Below, piece by piece: positions 36,114 to 45,600 of a stretch of 64,000 nt of DNA. Source of the DNA: JADJVL01 sp046331545 (GTDB taxonomy: Bacteria > Acidobacteriota > Holophagae > Holophagales > Holophagaceae); assembly GCA_046331545.1 (NCBI GenBank), contig JAXLQR010000002.1:992001-1056000 (forward strand). The letters are read 5' to 3'. The notes below the pieces were generated by a model that was not told the origin of the DNA, did no database searches, and was given only the letters and a program-made list of their open reading frames with translations. Both the position numbers and the translations under genes were made by a program. Each line of letters starts with the position of its first letter. Positions within the stretch are counted from its first letter, which is position 1.

Positions 36114-37007
36114 CTAGCCCTTCAGCACCTGCTCCGAGACGAAGCGCCTGGCTTCGCCGTTGACCGGATCCACGAATTCGAGTCCCTTCGCCAGCAGCTG
36201 CAGCGGCCTTTCGAAGTCCGGCGGCCCCTCGGGCTGCAGTTCCGGATAGAAGCGGTCGTGCAGGATGGGGAATCCGATGGCCATCATGTGCAGCCGGATC
36301 TGGTGCTTCTTGCCGGTCTCGGGACGGATCTCGAAGCGGCCGCGGCCGTCCGTCCAATCCAGCAGGCGGATGTCGCTCCGCGCGTTGGGCCTGCCCTCGA
36401 CGATGGCCATGCGGAAGAAGGGCTCGCCGGGCTCGAGGCGGTTCTCCACGCGCCATTCCTTTCGCGCTGGTTCTGTCGACGCCTCGGCCACGGCCTCGTA
36501 GGTCTTCGTGATGCGTCCTTCCGCGAAGAGCCTGGCGTAGGCGGCGCGGGTCGAAGGGTCCGTGGAGAACAGCACCAGGCCCGCGGTCTCGCGGTCGAGG
36601 CGGTGGAGGGGAACCAGATCCCTCAGGCCCGTCTCCGTCTGCAGCCGCGCCAGCAGCGTCTCCCGCACGAAGCCGCCGGCGGGCACCACGGGCAGGAAGG
36701 GTGGCTTGTCCGCCACGAGGAGGTGCGCATCGCGGTGGAGGATGCGGGCCTCGAAGGGGATGGGCGCCTCGGCGGCCACCTCGCGGAAGTACGCGACCAC
36801 GAGGCCCGCGCGGTAGGGCGTCGCGGCGGTCACGGCCTCGCCGCCCGCCGACACCAGGCCACGCGCGATCCGAGCCTCCCAGTCCGGGATGCGTGGAAAC
36901 TGGGCCTCCAGGAAGGCGAGGACCGTCGCCGGAGGATCCGCCGCCTTCGGCAGCGTCACCCGCGACGGCTGCGCGGCGCGGCTCGTGCCTTCCGGTCCCG
37001 GATCCAT
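36114..37007 (-). CDS. RluA family pseudouridine synthase
   Basis: The 297-residue protein has the catalytic-aspartate motif HRLDRETAGLVLFS and the later KKHQIRLHM segment of RluA-type enzymes. No S4 domain is present; the N-terminal 80 residues differ from the usual form. It converts uridine to pseudouridine in rRNA or tRNA; the target site is not predictable. The start is ATG with GAAGGG upstream. It is convergent with the SprT-like gene and divergent from the HAD gene across 42 bp. Confidence 0.88.
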   Translation of the reverse strand: MDPGPEGTSRAAQPSRVTLPKAADPPATVLAFLEAQFPRIPDWEARIARGLVSAGGEAVTAATPYRAGLVVAYFREVAAEAPIPFEARILHRDAHLLVADKPPFLPVVPAGGFVRETLLARLQTETGLRDLVPLHRLDRETAGLVLFSTDPSTRAAYARLFAEGRITKTYEAVAEASTEPARKEWRVENRLEPGEPFFRMAIVEGRPNARSDIRLLDWTDGRGRFEIRPETGKKHQIRLHMMAIGFPILHDRFYPELQPEGPPDFERPLQLLAKGLEFVDPVNGEARRFVSEQVLKG

Positions 37008-37049
37008 CCCTTCATCTTCCCCGATGCGTCCGCCCGCTACACTGCCTCC

Positions 37050-38528
37050 ATGTCCACCTGGGATCCCAGCCTCCTGCCCGTGCCGCGCTCCTGGGACAGC
37101 GAGGACGAGGACCGCCTCCCGCCGGGGCTGAAGGTCTACGCAATCCGCACCCTGGAGCTCGGCCAGGTGAAGGCCGTGGGCTTCGACATGGACTACACGC
37201 TGGCGCGCTACCGCTCGCCGGAGATCGACGCCCTGGCCTTCAAGAAGGCCGTGCGCCTCATGGTGCGCGAGAAGAACTACCCGGCCTGGCTGCTGGAGGT
37301 GGACTTCGACCCCGCCTTCGCCATCCGCGGCCTCGTGCTGGACGGAGTGCGGGGCAACCTCCTCAAGGTGAGCCAGGAGCGCCGCGTCCTTCGCGCCACC
37401 CACGGCACGCGCACGCTCGGTCCCGCGGAGATCGAGGCCTGCTACGGCCACCGGCGCCTCGCCGTGAGCGCCCGGGGCTTCCGCAGCGTGGACACCCTCT
37501 TCGAGATCCCCGAGGCCGGCCTCTACGCCCAGCTCGTGGACTTCCTCGACGCCGGCAGGCTGCCGGGCAAGGACTGCCTCAAGCTCTTCCACGACGTGCG
37601 CTGGGCCATCGACACCGCCCACCGCCAGGGGGACATGAAGGCCGAGATCCTCGAGCACCGGGACTTCTTCATCCCCCGGGACCCCAACCTCGCCCCCGCC
37701 CTCGACCGCTGGCGGCGGGGCGGCAAGAAGCTCTTCATCGCCACCAACAGCGACTGGTCCTTCACCCGCGGCGTGATGTCGCACCTGCTGGACGGGCGGG
37801 ACGAGGAGCGGCCGAAGTGGACCGACTACTTCGACCTCATCTGCGTGAGCACGCGCAAGCCCGCCTTCTTCATGGACACGCCTCCCGCCGTGCCCATCGA
37901 GGGCAGCGGCTGCGGCCACGCCTACACCGGCGGCAACGCGCTGTGGGTGGAGAAGGCGCTGGAGGCCAGCGGCGAGGAGGTGCTCTACGTGGGCGACCAC
38001 GTCTACGGCGACATCCTGCGCTCCAAGAAGAACCTCGCCTGGCGCACCCTCATGCTCATCCCCGAGCTGGAGCGGGAACTGGAGAACCTCGAGTCCCAGG
38101 GTGACGACCTCCGCGAGCTGCTGCGGGTGGAGACCCACCGGCGCCGCTGCGAGCGCCGCGTCTCCCTGCTGCTGGACGAGTGGGCCCGTCTGCGGGCGCG
38201 CCGCGCCGCCCTGGCCCCGCGCCTCTCCGCCGAGGGCCTGCACGCCATCGAGCGGGAGATGGCCCAGCTCAAGGCCGAGGCCGACGAGGCCGTGCAGCGC
38301 GCCGAGGCCCTGCTGCAGCGGACCCAGCAGCTCAACGCCGCCGTGGAGGCCGCCTTCCACCCCCGCTGGGGCCCGCTCTTCCGCGACCGGGACGAGCTGA
38401 GCCGCCTCGCCGACCAGATGCAGCAGTACGCCTGCGCCTACACCGGCAAGATCAGCAACCTGCGCATGGTGGATCCCCACGCCACGCTCTTCGCGCCGGT
38501 GCCCGCCCTGCCCCACGAGCGGCTCTGA
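37050..38528 (+). CDS. HAD-IG family 5'-nucleotidase (cN-II-like)
   Basis: The 492-residue protein has HAD motif I FDMDYTLARY (Asp nucleophile and DxD), motif II in LFIATNSDWSFT, and motif IV in VLYVGDHVYGDIL. This is the pattern of cytosolic purine 5'-nucleotidase II and NT5DC proteins. The C-terminal part (about 355-450) is a long charged coiled coil as in that family. It probably dephosphorylates IMP/GMP-type nucleotides; metal binding residues look intact. It is monocistronic. Confidence 0.88.
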   Translation: MSTWDPSLLPVPRSWDSEDEDRLPPGLKVYAIRTLELGQVKAVGFDMDYTLARYRSPEIDALAFKKAVRLMVREKNYPAWLLEVDFDPAFAIRGLVLDGVRGNLLKVSQERRVLRATHGTRTLGPAEIEACYGHRRLAVSARGFRSVDTLFEIPEAGLYAQLVDFLDAGRLPGKDCLKLFHDVRWAIDTAHRQGDMKAEILEHRDFFIPRDPNLAPALDRWRRGGKKLFIATNSDWSFTRGVMSHLLDGRDEERPKWTDYFDLICVSTRKPAFFMDTPPAVPIEGSGCGHAYTGGNALWVEKALEASGEEVLYVGDHVYGDILRSKKNLAWRTLMLIPELERELENLESQGDDLRELLRVETHRRRCERRVSLLLDEWARLRARRAALAPRLSAEGLHAIEREMAQLKAEADEAVQRAEALLQRTQQLNAAVEAAFHPRWGPLFRDRDELSRLADQMQQYACAYTGKISNLRMVDPHATLFAPVPALPHERL

Positions 38529-38568
38529 CCCGGGGCGGCGCTTCCTCCCCGGGGCCCGGGACCCTGCG

Positions 38569-38598
38569 TTGACCAGGGCCATCCCCGGGAGCTAGCGT
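38569..38598 (+). promoter_or_regulatory. Possible promoter of the halogenase gene
   Basis: TTGACC (38569-38574) and TAGCGT (38593-38598) are 18 bp apart, with the halogenase ATG 36 bp further on. The -10 matches consensus at only three positions, so this is a moderate candidate. Confidence 0.4.
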
Positions 38599-38633
38599 GG
38601 GGGATCCCCAGAACCGAGAGGAAGGCGGCACCC

Positions 38634-40361
38634 ATGGACGCTCCCTACGATGTGGCCATCATTGGCGGCGGCCCGGGCGGCAGCACCACGGGCGCCATGC
38701 TCAAGCACTACCACCCCGGCCTGCGGGTGCTGATCCTGGAGCGCGAGACCTTCCCCCGGGACCATATCGGCGAGAGCCAGCTGCCCCCCATCAGCGCCGT
38801 CCTGGACGAGATGGGCTGCTGGGACAAGGTGGAGGCCGCCGGATTCCCGATCAAGGTGGGGGCGACCTACCGCTGGGGGCGCAGCCCGGAGCTCTGGAAC
38901 TTCGAGTTCCTGCCCCTGGCCGACTTCCGCGACGAGCCCCGGCCGGCGAAGTTCCAGGGGCAGCGGAAGCAGACCGCCTTCCAGGTGGACCGGTCCATCT
39001 ACGACCAGATCCTGCTGGACCACGCCCGGGACCTGGGCTGCGAGGTCCTCGAAGGGACCAAGGTGGCCCAGGTCCTCCACGCCGGCGACCGGGTGGAGGG
39101 GCTGCGGCTGGAGGACGGCCGCCGGGTCGAGGCCCGCTGGTACGTGGACGCCTCCGGCAACGCCGCCGTCCTGAGGAAGGCCATGGGCGTGGCCACGGAC
39201 TGCCCGACCAAGCTCAAGTGCATCGCGATCTGGGACTACTGGGAGAACGCCGAGTGGGCGACCCACATCGGCATCGGCGGGACCCGGATCCAGGTCATGA
39301 GCCTGGCCCACGGGTGGCTCTGGTTCATCCCGATCGGCCCGACCCGCACCAGCCTGGGCTTCGTCTGCCCCGCCGAGCACTACAAGCAGTCGGGCAGGAC
39401 CCCCGAGGCGCTCTACGCCGAGGCCATCCAGTCGGACGAGCGGATCGCGGGCCTGATCCGCACGGGCTCGCGGCGGGGAAGGGTGGAGAGCACCAACGAC
39501 TGGTCCTTCCTCTCCGAGCGGACCTTCGGCGAGAACTGGTTCCTGGTGGGCGAGACGGCGGGCTTCGCGGACCCCATCCTGTCGGCGGGCCTGACCCTCA
39601 CCCAGACCGGCGCCCGGGAACTGGCCTACACCCTGGGCGAGCTGCTGGTGCACCAGGAGCACGACCCCGCCTGGCTCAAGGCGAACTACAACCACATCCA
39701 GCTCACGCGCGTCCGGCAGCACATCCGCTTCGCGGACTACTGGTACGCCTGCAACGGGCAGTTCACGGACCTCCAGGCCCACTGCGCCGAGATCGCCCGG
39801 GATTCGGGCCTGGACCTCAGCCCCGAGAAGGCCTGGGCCTGGCTGGCCCAGGGCGGGTTCGCCAACGATGACGCGGGGCACGCCCAGATCGGCGGCTGCA
39901 ACCTGGCTTCCGTGAAATCCATCACCGAGTTCATCGGCACCGGCGCGTCCCCCTGGCTGGCCAGCGAGTGCAACGTCTTCCACCTGGACCTGGAGGGGGC
40001 CGTCCAGGAGACCCTCGGAGTCTACGACGAGGGCCGCGTCAACCCGGTGGGGTGCTACCGTCGCGGCTCACGGCGATTCCCCCTGACCGGCTTCTTCGCG
40101 CTCTGGATCGAGGTGCTGAAGGGAGAACCGCACCTCGAGCGCTTCCTGCCCTCGCTGCTTTCCGGACTGGCTAGGGGCCGGGACCCCCAGCACGTTCCCG
40201 TCATGCTGCGGGAGGCCTTCGGCGCCCTGGAGGCCCTCATCGCGGACGGCTGGGTGAGGGCCGAACTGGATCCCTCCCGGCCGCGGCTCCGCATCGAGAC
40301 CCCCAAGGAGGGCCCGATGATGTACTGGGCCGAGGCCCCCGCCACCGGGGGACGGGGATGA
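38634..40361 (+). CDS. Flavin-dependent (tryptophan/phenol-type) halogenase
   Basis: The 575-residue flavoprotein has GGGPGG at 11-16, HIGESQLPP around residue 44, Lys74 in FPIKVGATYRWG (position of the conserved halogenase lysine), and the halogenase signature W-L-W-F-I-P at 228-233. GETAGFADPILSAG is the second FAD motif. The WxWxIP motif blocks monooxygenation in characterised halogenases, so real halogenation (FADH2, O2, chloride or bromide) is plausible. The substrate is unknown: no PKS/NRPS genes or flavin reductase partner lie beside it. It may form a short unit with the antiporter 37 bp downstream. Confidence 0.87.
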   Translation: MDAPYDVAIIGGGPGGSTTGAMLKHYHPGLRVLILERETFPRDHIGESQLPPISAVLDEMGCWDKVEAAGFPIKVGATYRWGRSPELWNFEFLPLADFRDEPRPAKFQGQRKQTAFQVDRSIYDQILLDHARDLGCEVLEGTKVAQVLHAGDRVEGLRLEDGRRVEARWYVDASGNAAVLRKAMGVATDCPTKLKCIAIWDYWENAEWATHIGIGGTRIQVMSLAHGWLWFIPIGPTRTSLGFVCPAEHYKQSGRTPEALYAEAIQSDERIAGLIRTGSRRGRVESTNDWSFLSERTFGENWFLVGETAGFADPILSAGLTLTQTGARELAYTLGELLVHQEHDPAWLKANYNHIQLTRVRQHIRFADYWYACNGQFTDLQAHCAEIARDSGLDLSPEKAWAWLAQGGFANDDAGHAQIGGCNLASVKSITEFIGTGASPWLASECNVFHLDLEGAVQETLGVYDEGRVNPVGCYRRGSRRFPLTGFFALWIEVLKGEPHLERFLPSLLSGLARGRDPQHVPVMLREAFGALEALIADGWVRAELDPSRPRLRIETPKEGPMMYWAEAPATGGRG

Positions 40362-40398
40362 GGCAGGCCGGGAATCCAGGCCCCGGAGCCCCGCGGCC

Positions 40399-41667
40399 GT
40401 GACCCCCCAGGACCTCTCCGTCCGGCTCTTCCTGCAGCTGGCCTTCATCCTCCTGGTCTGCCAGGCCGTGGGCTGGGCCTTCCGACGCCTCGGCCAGTCC
40501 CAGGTGGTGAGCGAGATGGTGGCCGGCGTGCTGATGGGACCTTCCCTCCTGGGCTGGCTGGCCCCGGGCGCGAGCGCCTACCTCTTCCCGGCGGAATCGA
40601 AGCCGATCATCTACGCCATCGCCCAGATCGGCCTCAGCCTCTACATGTTCCTGGTCGGCCTGGAATTCGACGTGGACCTGATCCGCGGCCGCCTGCGGAG
40701 CGCCGCCAGCGTGTCCTTCGCCGGCATCCTGGCCCCCTTCGGCCTGGGGGCCCTCATCGCCCTCGGGCTGCACGGCGATCCCGCGCTGTTCTCCCCCTCC
40801 GTGACGAAGGCCCAGGCCGTGCTGTTCCTCGGCGCCTGCATGTCCATCACCGCCTTCCCCATGCTGGCCCGCATCATCGTGGAGCAGGGGCTCGCCCGCA
40901 CGTCCCTCGGCACCCTGGCCCTCGCGGCGGGAGCGCTGGACGACGCCGCCGCCTGGTGCGTCCTGGCCCTGGTCCTCGCCAGCTTCCAGTCCGCGCCGAT
41001 GATCGCCCTGCTCGCCATCGGCGGCGGCGCCGCCTTCGCCGCCTTCGCGCTGCTCGGGCTGCGCCCCCTGCTCCGCCCCTTCGGGCGGCGCGTGGAGGCC
41101 CGGGGCCGACTCGGAAGCATGGGCTTCACGGCCATCCTGGCCTTGGTGATGGCCTGCGCCTGGCTTACCGACGCCCTCAGGATCTACGCGGTGTTCGGGG
41201 CCTTCCTCACGGGCATCGCCATTCCTCGGGGCCGCCTCGCGGAGGAGCTGAGGTCCCGCATGCTGCCCTTCGTGAAGTCCTTCCTGCTGCCGGTCTTCTT
41301 CGTCTACTCCGGGCTGAACACCCGCATCGGCCTGCTCTCGGGGCTCCACATGGCCGGCATCGCCGCCCTGGTGCTGCTGGCGGCCGTCGCCGGCAAGGGC
41401 GTGGCCTGCACCCTGGCCGCGCGCTGGCACGGGGAGCCCTGGCGGGAGGCCCTGGCCATCGGCACCCTCATGAACGCCCGCGGCCTGATGGAGCTGATCA
41501 TCCTGAACATCGGGCTGGAGGCGAAGGTCATCCAGCCCGGGCTCTTCACCGTGATGGTGCTCATGGCCGTGGCGACCACCCTCATGGCCACGCCCCTCTT
41601 CAACGCCGTCCGCGCGGGAAGCGCCGGGGAGCCGGGCACGCCGGCCCTCGCCGGCCCCGGCGAGTGA
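40399..41667 (+). CDS. CPA2-type cation:proton antiporter
   Basis: The 422-residue protein has about twelve or thirteen hydrophobic helices and the Na+/H+ exchanger domain signatures GVLMGPSLLGW and ISLYMFLVGLEFDVDL-like LSLYMFLVGLEF. The ion-binding region ALDDAAAW matches the DD motif of CPA2 antiporters. It lacks the C-terminal TrkA-N/RCK domains of KefB/C. It would exchange Na+ or K+ for protons across the inner membrane. The start is a GTG with GGAG ten bases before it. Confidence 0.88.
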   Translation: MTPQDLSVRLFLQLAFILLVCQAVGWAFRRLGQSQVVSEMVAGVLMGPSLLGWLAPGASAYLFPAESKPIIYAIAQIGLSLYMFLVGLEFDVDLIRGRLRSAASVSFAGILAPFGLGALIALGLHGDPALFSPSVTKAQAVLFLGACMSITAFPMLARIIVEQGLARTSLGTLALAAGALDDAAAWCVLALVLASFQSAPMIALLAIGGGAAFAAFALLGLRPLLRPFGRRVEARGRLGSMGFTAILALVMACAWLTDALRIYAVFGAFLTGIAIPRGRLAEELRSRMLPFVKSFLLPVFFVYSGLNTRIGLLSGLHMAGIAALVLLAAVAGKGVACTLAARWHGEPWREALAIGTLMNARGLMELIILNIGLEAKVIQPGLFTVMVLMAVATTLMATPLFNAVRAGSAGEPGTPALAGPGE

Positions 41668-41762
41668 CCGGGACCGGGGGCGGGCGAAGCTACGCGGTGC
41701 GTCCCGAATGGGCTAGAATCGGCGCCCAGCCCCTTCCGCCACCCTGATCCCGGAGCCCCCGC

Positions 41763-42656
41763 ATGAGCGAAGCCGCCCCCCGGATCCTCCTGGTGGACGA
41801 CACGCCCCTGAACCTCGCGGCCCTGGAGAGCGCCCTCCGGGCGGAGAGCGACAGCATCCAGACCGCGGAGGACGGCGAAGCCGCCTGGACGATGCTCGAC
41901 GCCGATCCCGACTTCGACCTCGTGCTCCTGGACCTGATGATGCCCCGGCTGGACGGCCTGGGCCTCCTCCGTCGCATGAAGGAGGACGCCCGCTTCCGCC
42001 AGGTGCCGGTGATCCTGCAGACCGCGGACGCGGCCCCGGAGCGCATCGCCGAGGGCATCCGCGCCGGCGCCTTCTACTACCTCACCAAGCCCCTGAACCT
42101 GCAGGTGCTGCGCAGCGTGGTCCGCGCGGCCCTGGAGACGCGGCAGGAGGCCCTGCGCACCTCCCACGAGATCAGCCAGGCCTCCCGGGCCGCGAACCTC
42201 CTCAGCCGCGCGGAGTTCCACTACCAGTCCCACGAGGACGCCCGCGCCCTGGCCGCCCTCCTCGTGCGCGTCTACCCCGACCCGGACCGGGTGGCCGTCG
42301 GGGTCTGGGAGCTCATCATCAACGCCGTCGAGCACGGCAACCTGGAGATCAGCTACCAGGAGAAGACCCGCCTCATGGCCGAGCGCCGCATGATGGCCGA
42401 GGTGGCCGAGCGCCTGACCTGGCCCCGGTTCCGGGACCGCGTCGCCATCGCGGTGCTGGAGCGGGACGCGGACACCCTCACCCTCATCGTGGAGGACCAG
42501 GGGCCCGGCTTCGACTGGAAGCCCTACCTGGAGCTGGCGCCGGACCGGGCCTTCCACACCCACGGCCGCGGCATCGCGATGGCGAAGGCCCTGAGCTTCG
42601 ACGCGATCACCTACGAGGGCCGGGGCAACCGGGTCATCGCGAAGGTCCGGCTCTGA
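41763..42656 (+). CDS. Response regulator fused to an anti-sigma-type ATPase domain
   Basis: The 297-residue protein has a receiver domain (about 7-122; phospho-acceptor Asp57 in LVLLDLMMP, Lys in YYLTKPLN). A linker and a GHKL ATPase follow, with N box ELIINAVEHGN and G box EDQGPGFD. No dimerisation/phosphoacceptor histidine is visible, so it resembles RsbW/SpoIIAB-type serine kinases rather than a histidine kinase. It may phosphorylate an anti-sigma antagonist under receiver control. A TAGAAT box at 41714-41719 is a likely -10. It is convergent with the hybrid kinase gene. Confidence 0.85.
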   Translation: MSEAAPRILLVDDTPLNLAALESALRAESDSIQTAEDGEAAWTMLDADPDFDLVLLDLMMPRLDGLGLLRRMKEDARFRQVPVILQTADAAPERIAEGIRAGAFYYLTKPLNLQVLRSVVRAALETRQEALRTSHEISQASRAANLLSRAEFHYQSHEDARALAALLVRVYPDPDRVAVGVWELIINAVEHGNLEISYQEKTRLMAERRMMAEVAERLTWPRFRDRVAIAVLERDADTLTLIVEDQGPGFDWKPYLELAPDRAFHTHGRGIAMAKALSFDAITYEGRGNRVIAKVRL

Positions 42657-42666
42657 GGCGGCGGGC

Positions 42667-45600
42667 TCAGGGCCCGGTCCGCGACCGCAGGTCCGCCACC
42701 ACCCGCTCGTACTCCCCCTCGGCGCGGGCGATCAGGGCCTCGGCCTCCTTGAAGCGGCCGGCGGCGGCGGCCTCCTCGATCCCCGCGCAGAGGCGGCAGA
42801 GCTCCCGGGCGTAGAGGTAGGCGGACATCCCGTTCAGGGCGTGGGCCGCCTGGCGCAGGGGTTCCGACTCCCGGTCCTCGAGGCCCTGCCGCAGGTCGCG
42901 GACGCGGGAGGGGGCGTGCTGGAGGAAGAGTTCCACGACCTCGCGCGCCCCGGCCCCGAGGCGCGCGAGGGCGGCCCGGTCCACGGCCTCCACCGGGGCC
43001 GGCGCCGCCTCCATGAGCGGCTGGAGGGCCCGGAGCAGGTCCGGCTTCTCGATGGGCTTGGTGAGCAGGCCGTCCATGCCCGCCGCGCGGGCGCGCGCCT
43101 CCTCCCCCTCCATGGCGTGCGCGGTGAGGGCCAGGATGGGCGTCCGGCGCAGCCCCTGCTCCATGGTCCGGATGGCGATGGTGGCGCTGTAGCCGTCCAG
43201 CTCCGGCATCTGGGCGTCCATGAGCATGAGGTCGAAGCGGGACTCCAGGCTGCGGGCGATGGCCTCCTTGCCGTCCGCGGCCACCACCACGTCCGCCCCC
43301 ATGGACTCCAGCATGTGCACCGCCACCCGCTGGTTCAGCTCGTTGTCCTCCGCCAGGAGGACGCGGCGCCCCGCGAGGGGCCGGGCCGGGCCGGGCTCGG
43401 CCTCCCCTTCGTCGCCCCCGAGCCAGAGCACGGGCCGGCCCTCGAGGATGGCCTCCCGCACCGGCTCCAGGACCTCGCGCAGCGCCCAGTCGTAGATGGG
43501 CTTGCGCAGCACGCCCTCGGCGCCGAGGGTCCGCCAGTCCGCCCCGTCGAGGCTCCCGTGCATCGGGGCCATGACCAGGAGGGCCCGCACCTCCTGGGCC
43601 AGGGCCGCCGCGTCGAGGGGGTCCCCCGCGAGGCTGGCGTCCAGCAGGGCGGCGTGGAAGGGCCGGCGGTCGTTCCGCGCGGCCTCGAGCATGGCCACCG
43701 CCTCCTCGACGGCCGAAGCCCGGGCGCAGGGGACCTGCCAGGATTCGAGGAGTTCGGCGAGGGCCTTCGCGGAGACCTCCCGGGGCGTGACCAGGAGGAC
43801 GGGGAAGTCGGGCCAGCAGGGCGGTGGCGGCGGGGCCGGCGCCTGGGGATCCGCGGGCAGCTCCAGGGTGAACCAGAACCAGGACCCGATGCCCACGCGG
43901 CTCTGGAGGCCGATGCGCCCGCCCATCAGCTCCACCAGCTTCCGGGAGATGGCCAGCCCCAGCCCGGTGCCGCCGTAGCGGCGGGTGATGCCGCTGTCCG
44001 CCTGGCTGAAGCGCTCGAAGAGCCGCGCCTGCTTGTCCTCGCTGATCCCGATCCCCGTGTCCTCGATGCTGACCTGGACCTCCCGGAGGTCCCCGGAGAC
44101 CCGCATGCACTCCAGGGCCACCAGGACATGGCCCCGCTCGGTGAACTTGAGGGCGTTGCCCAGCAGGTTGAGCACCACCTGGCGGATGCGGTCGGGATCC
44201 CCCATGAAGCGCCGGTCCATGCCGGGCTGGATGCGCAGCACCAGCTCGATGCCCTTCTCCTCCGCCTGCGGGCTGAGGAGGTCGAGGGTCTCCTCGAGGA
44301 TCTCCGAGAAGTCGAAGGGGACGGCGTGCAGCCGCAGGCGGCCCTCCTCGAGCCGCGCGAAGTCGAGGAGGTCGTTGATGATGGCCAGCAGCGCCCGGCT
44401 CGCCCCCTGGATGGTCCGCGCCGACTCCCGCTGCTGGGGGGCCAGGTTCGATTCGAGGAGGATCCCGGACATGCCCAGGATCGCGTTGAGAGGCGTCCGG
44501 AGCTCGTGGCTCATGGTGGCGAGGAACTCGCCCTTGGCCTCGTCGGCGGCCTGGGCGGTGCGCACCGCCTGCCTCAGGGCCTCGGTCTGGCGGCGCACCT
44601 CCCGGGCCAGCTCGGTGTTGCGTCCGTGCAGCGCGCGGGTGCGCCACCGGTAGAGGGCGTACACCGCGCCGGCGAGGCCCGCGACCCCCAGGAGGCCGAC
44701 CCACGGGGACCGCCACCAGGGCGGACGGATGCTGAACCAGACCTGCAGCGGCTCGCCCCACCGGTCGGGGGCCGGGCCGCCCTGGAGGCTCGCGCGCAGG
44801 TCGAGCCGGTAGGTGCCGGGAGGCAGGCGCGGGTAGGACACGCGCCCCCCCGGGGCTTCCCGCCAGGCCTCCTCGTGGCCCAGGAGCCGCGACTGGAAGG
44901 CCAGCGCGTGGGCCCGGGAGAAGGCCAGGGCCGTGGCCTCGGCCTCCAGGGAGTCCTGGCCCGGCGCGAGCCTGGGCATCCCGGCGCCGGAGAGGCGCTG
45001 GGGCGTTCCACCGAAGGCGAGCCCGACGAGCACGGCGCGAGGGGCCTCGTCGGGGAGCGGGGCGGCGGAGCCCTCGAAGCGCGCGAGCCCGCCGGCGGTC
45101 GCGACCCAGACGTCCCCGCCCGGCTCCGCGAGCAGGGCCGAGGGGGCGCAGGCGTCCGCGGGGAGCCCGTCCCGGCGGGTGTAGGCTTCCAGGCCCCGGC
45201 CGTCGAAGCGGTACAGGCCCTGGGCCGTGCCGATCCAGAGGACCCCGCCGGCGCCTTCCGCGAGGGAGCGCGGCGGGGCTCCCAGGCCGGCCACGCGCCC
45301 CACCACCCTCAGGACGCCCTCGAGGTTCCGCAGCCGCAGCACGCTCCCGTCCTCGAAGCCCGCCCACACGTCGTCACCGCCGCCCTGGGCCAGGCACTTC
45401 GGCGGCGAGGCGGGAAGCCCGTTCTGGGACCCGAAGCGGCGCCAGGCCCCCGCCTCGAGGCAGAGCAGCCCGGCGCTCCCGGCTGCCCAGAGCCGGCCCT
45501 GGCGGTCCCGGAGCAGGGCCGGGAAGGCCTCCTCGGCAGGACCGTCGGGGAGCCGCACCCGCTCGGCCTCCAGGCCGGACGGGGAGCGCCGGGCGGAGAG

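Noticed and set aside
38634..40361. Halogenase read as a geranylgeranyl reductase or simple monooxygenase
   Set aside because: The WxWxIP signature, the conserved lysine and the GES motif favour the halogenase branch, although only an assay would prove it.
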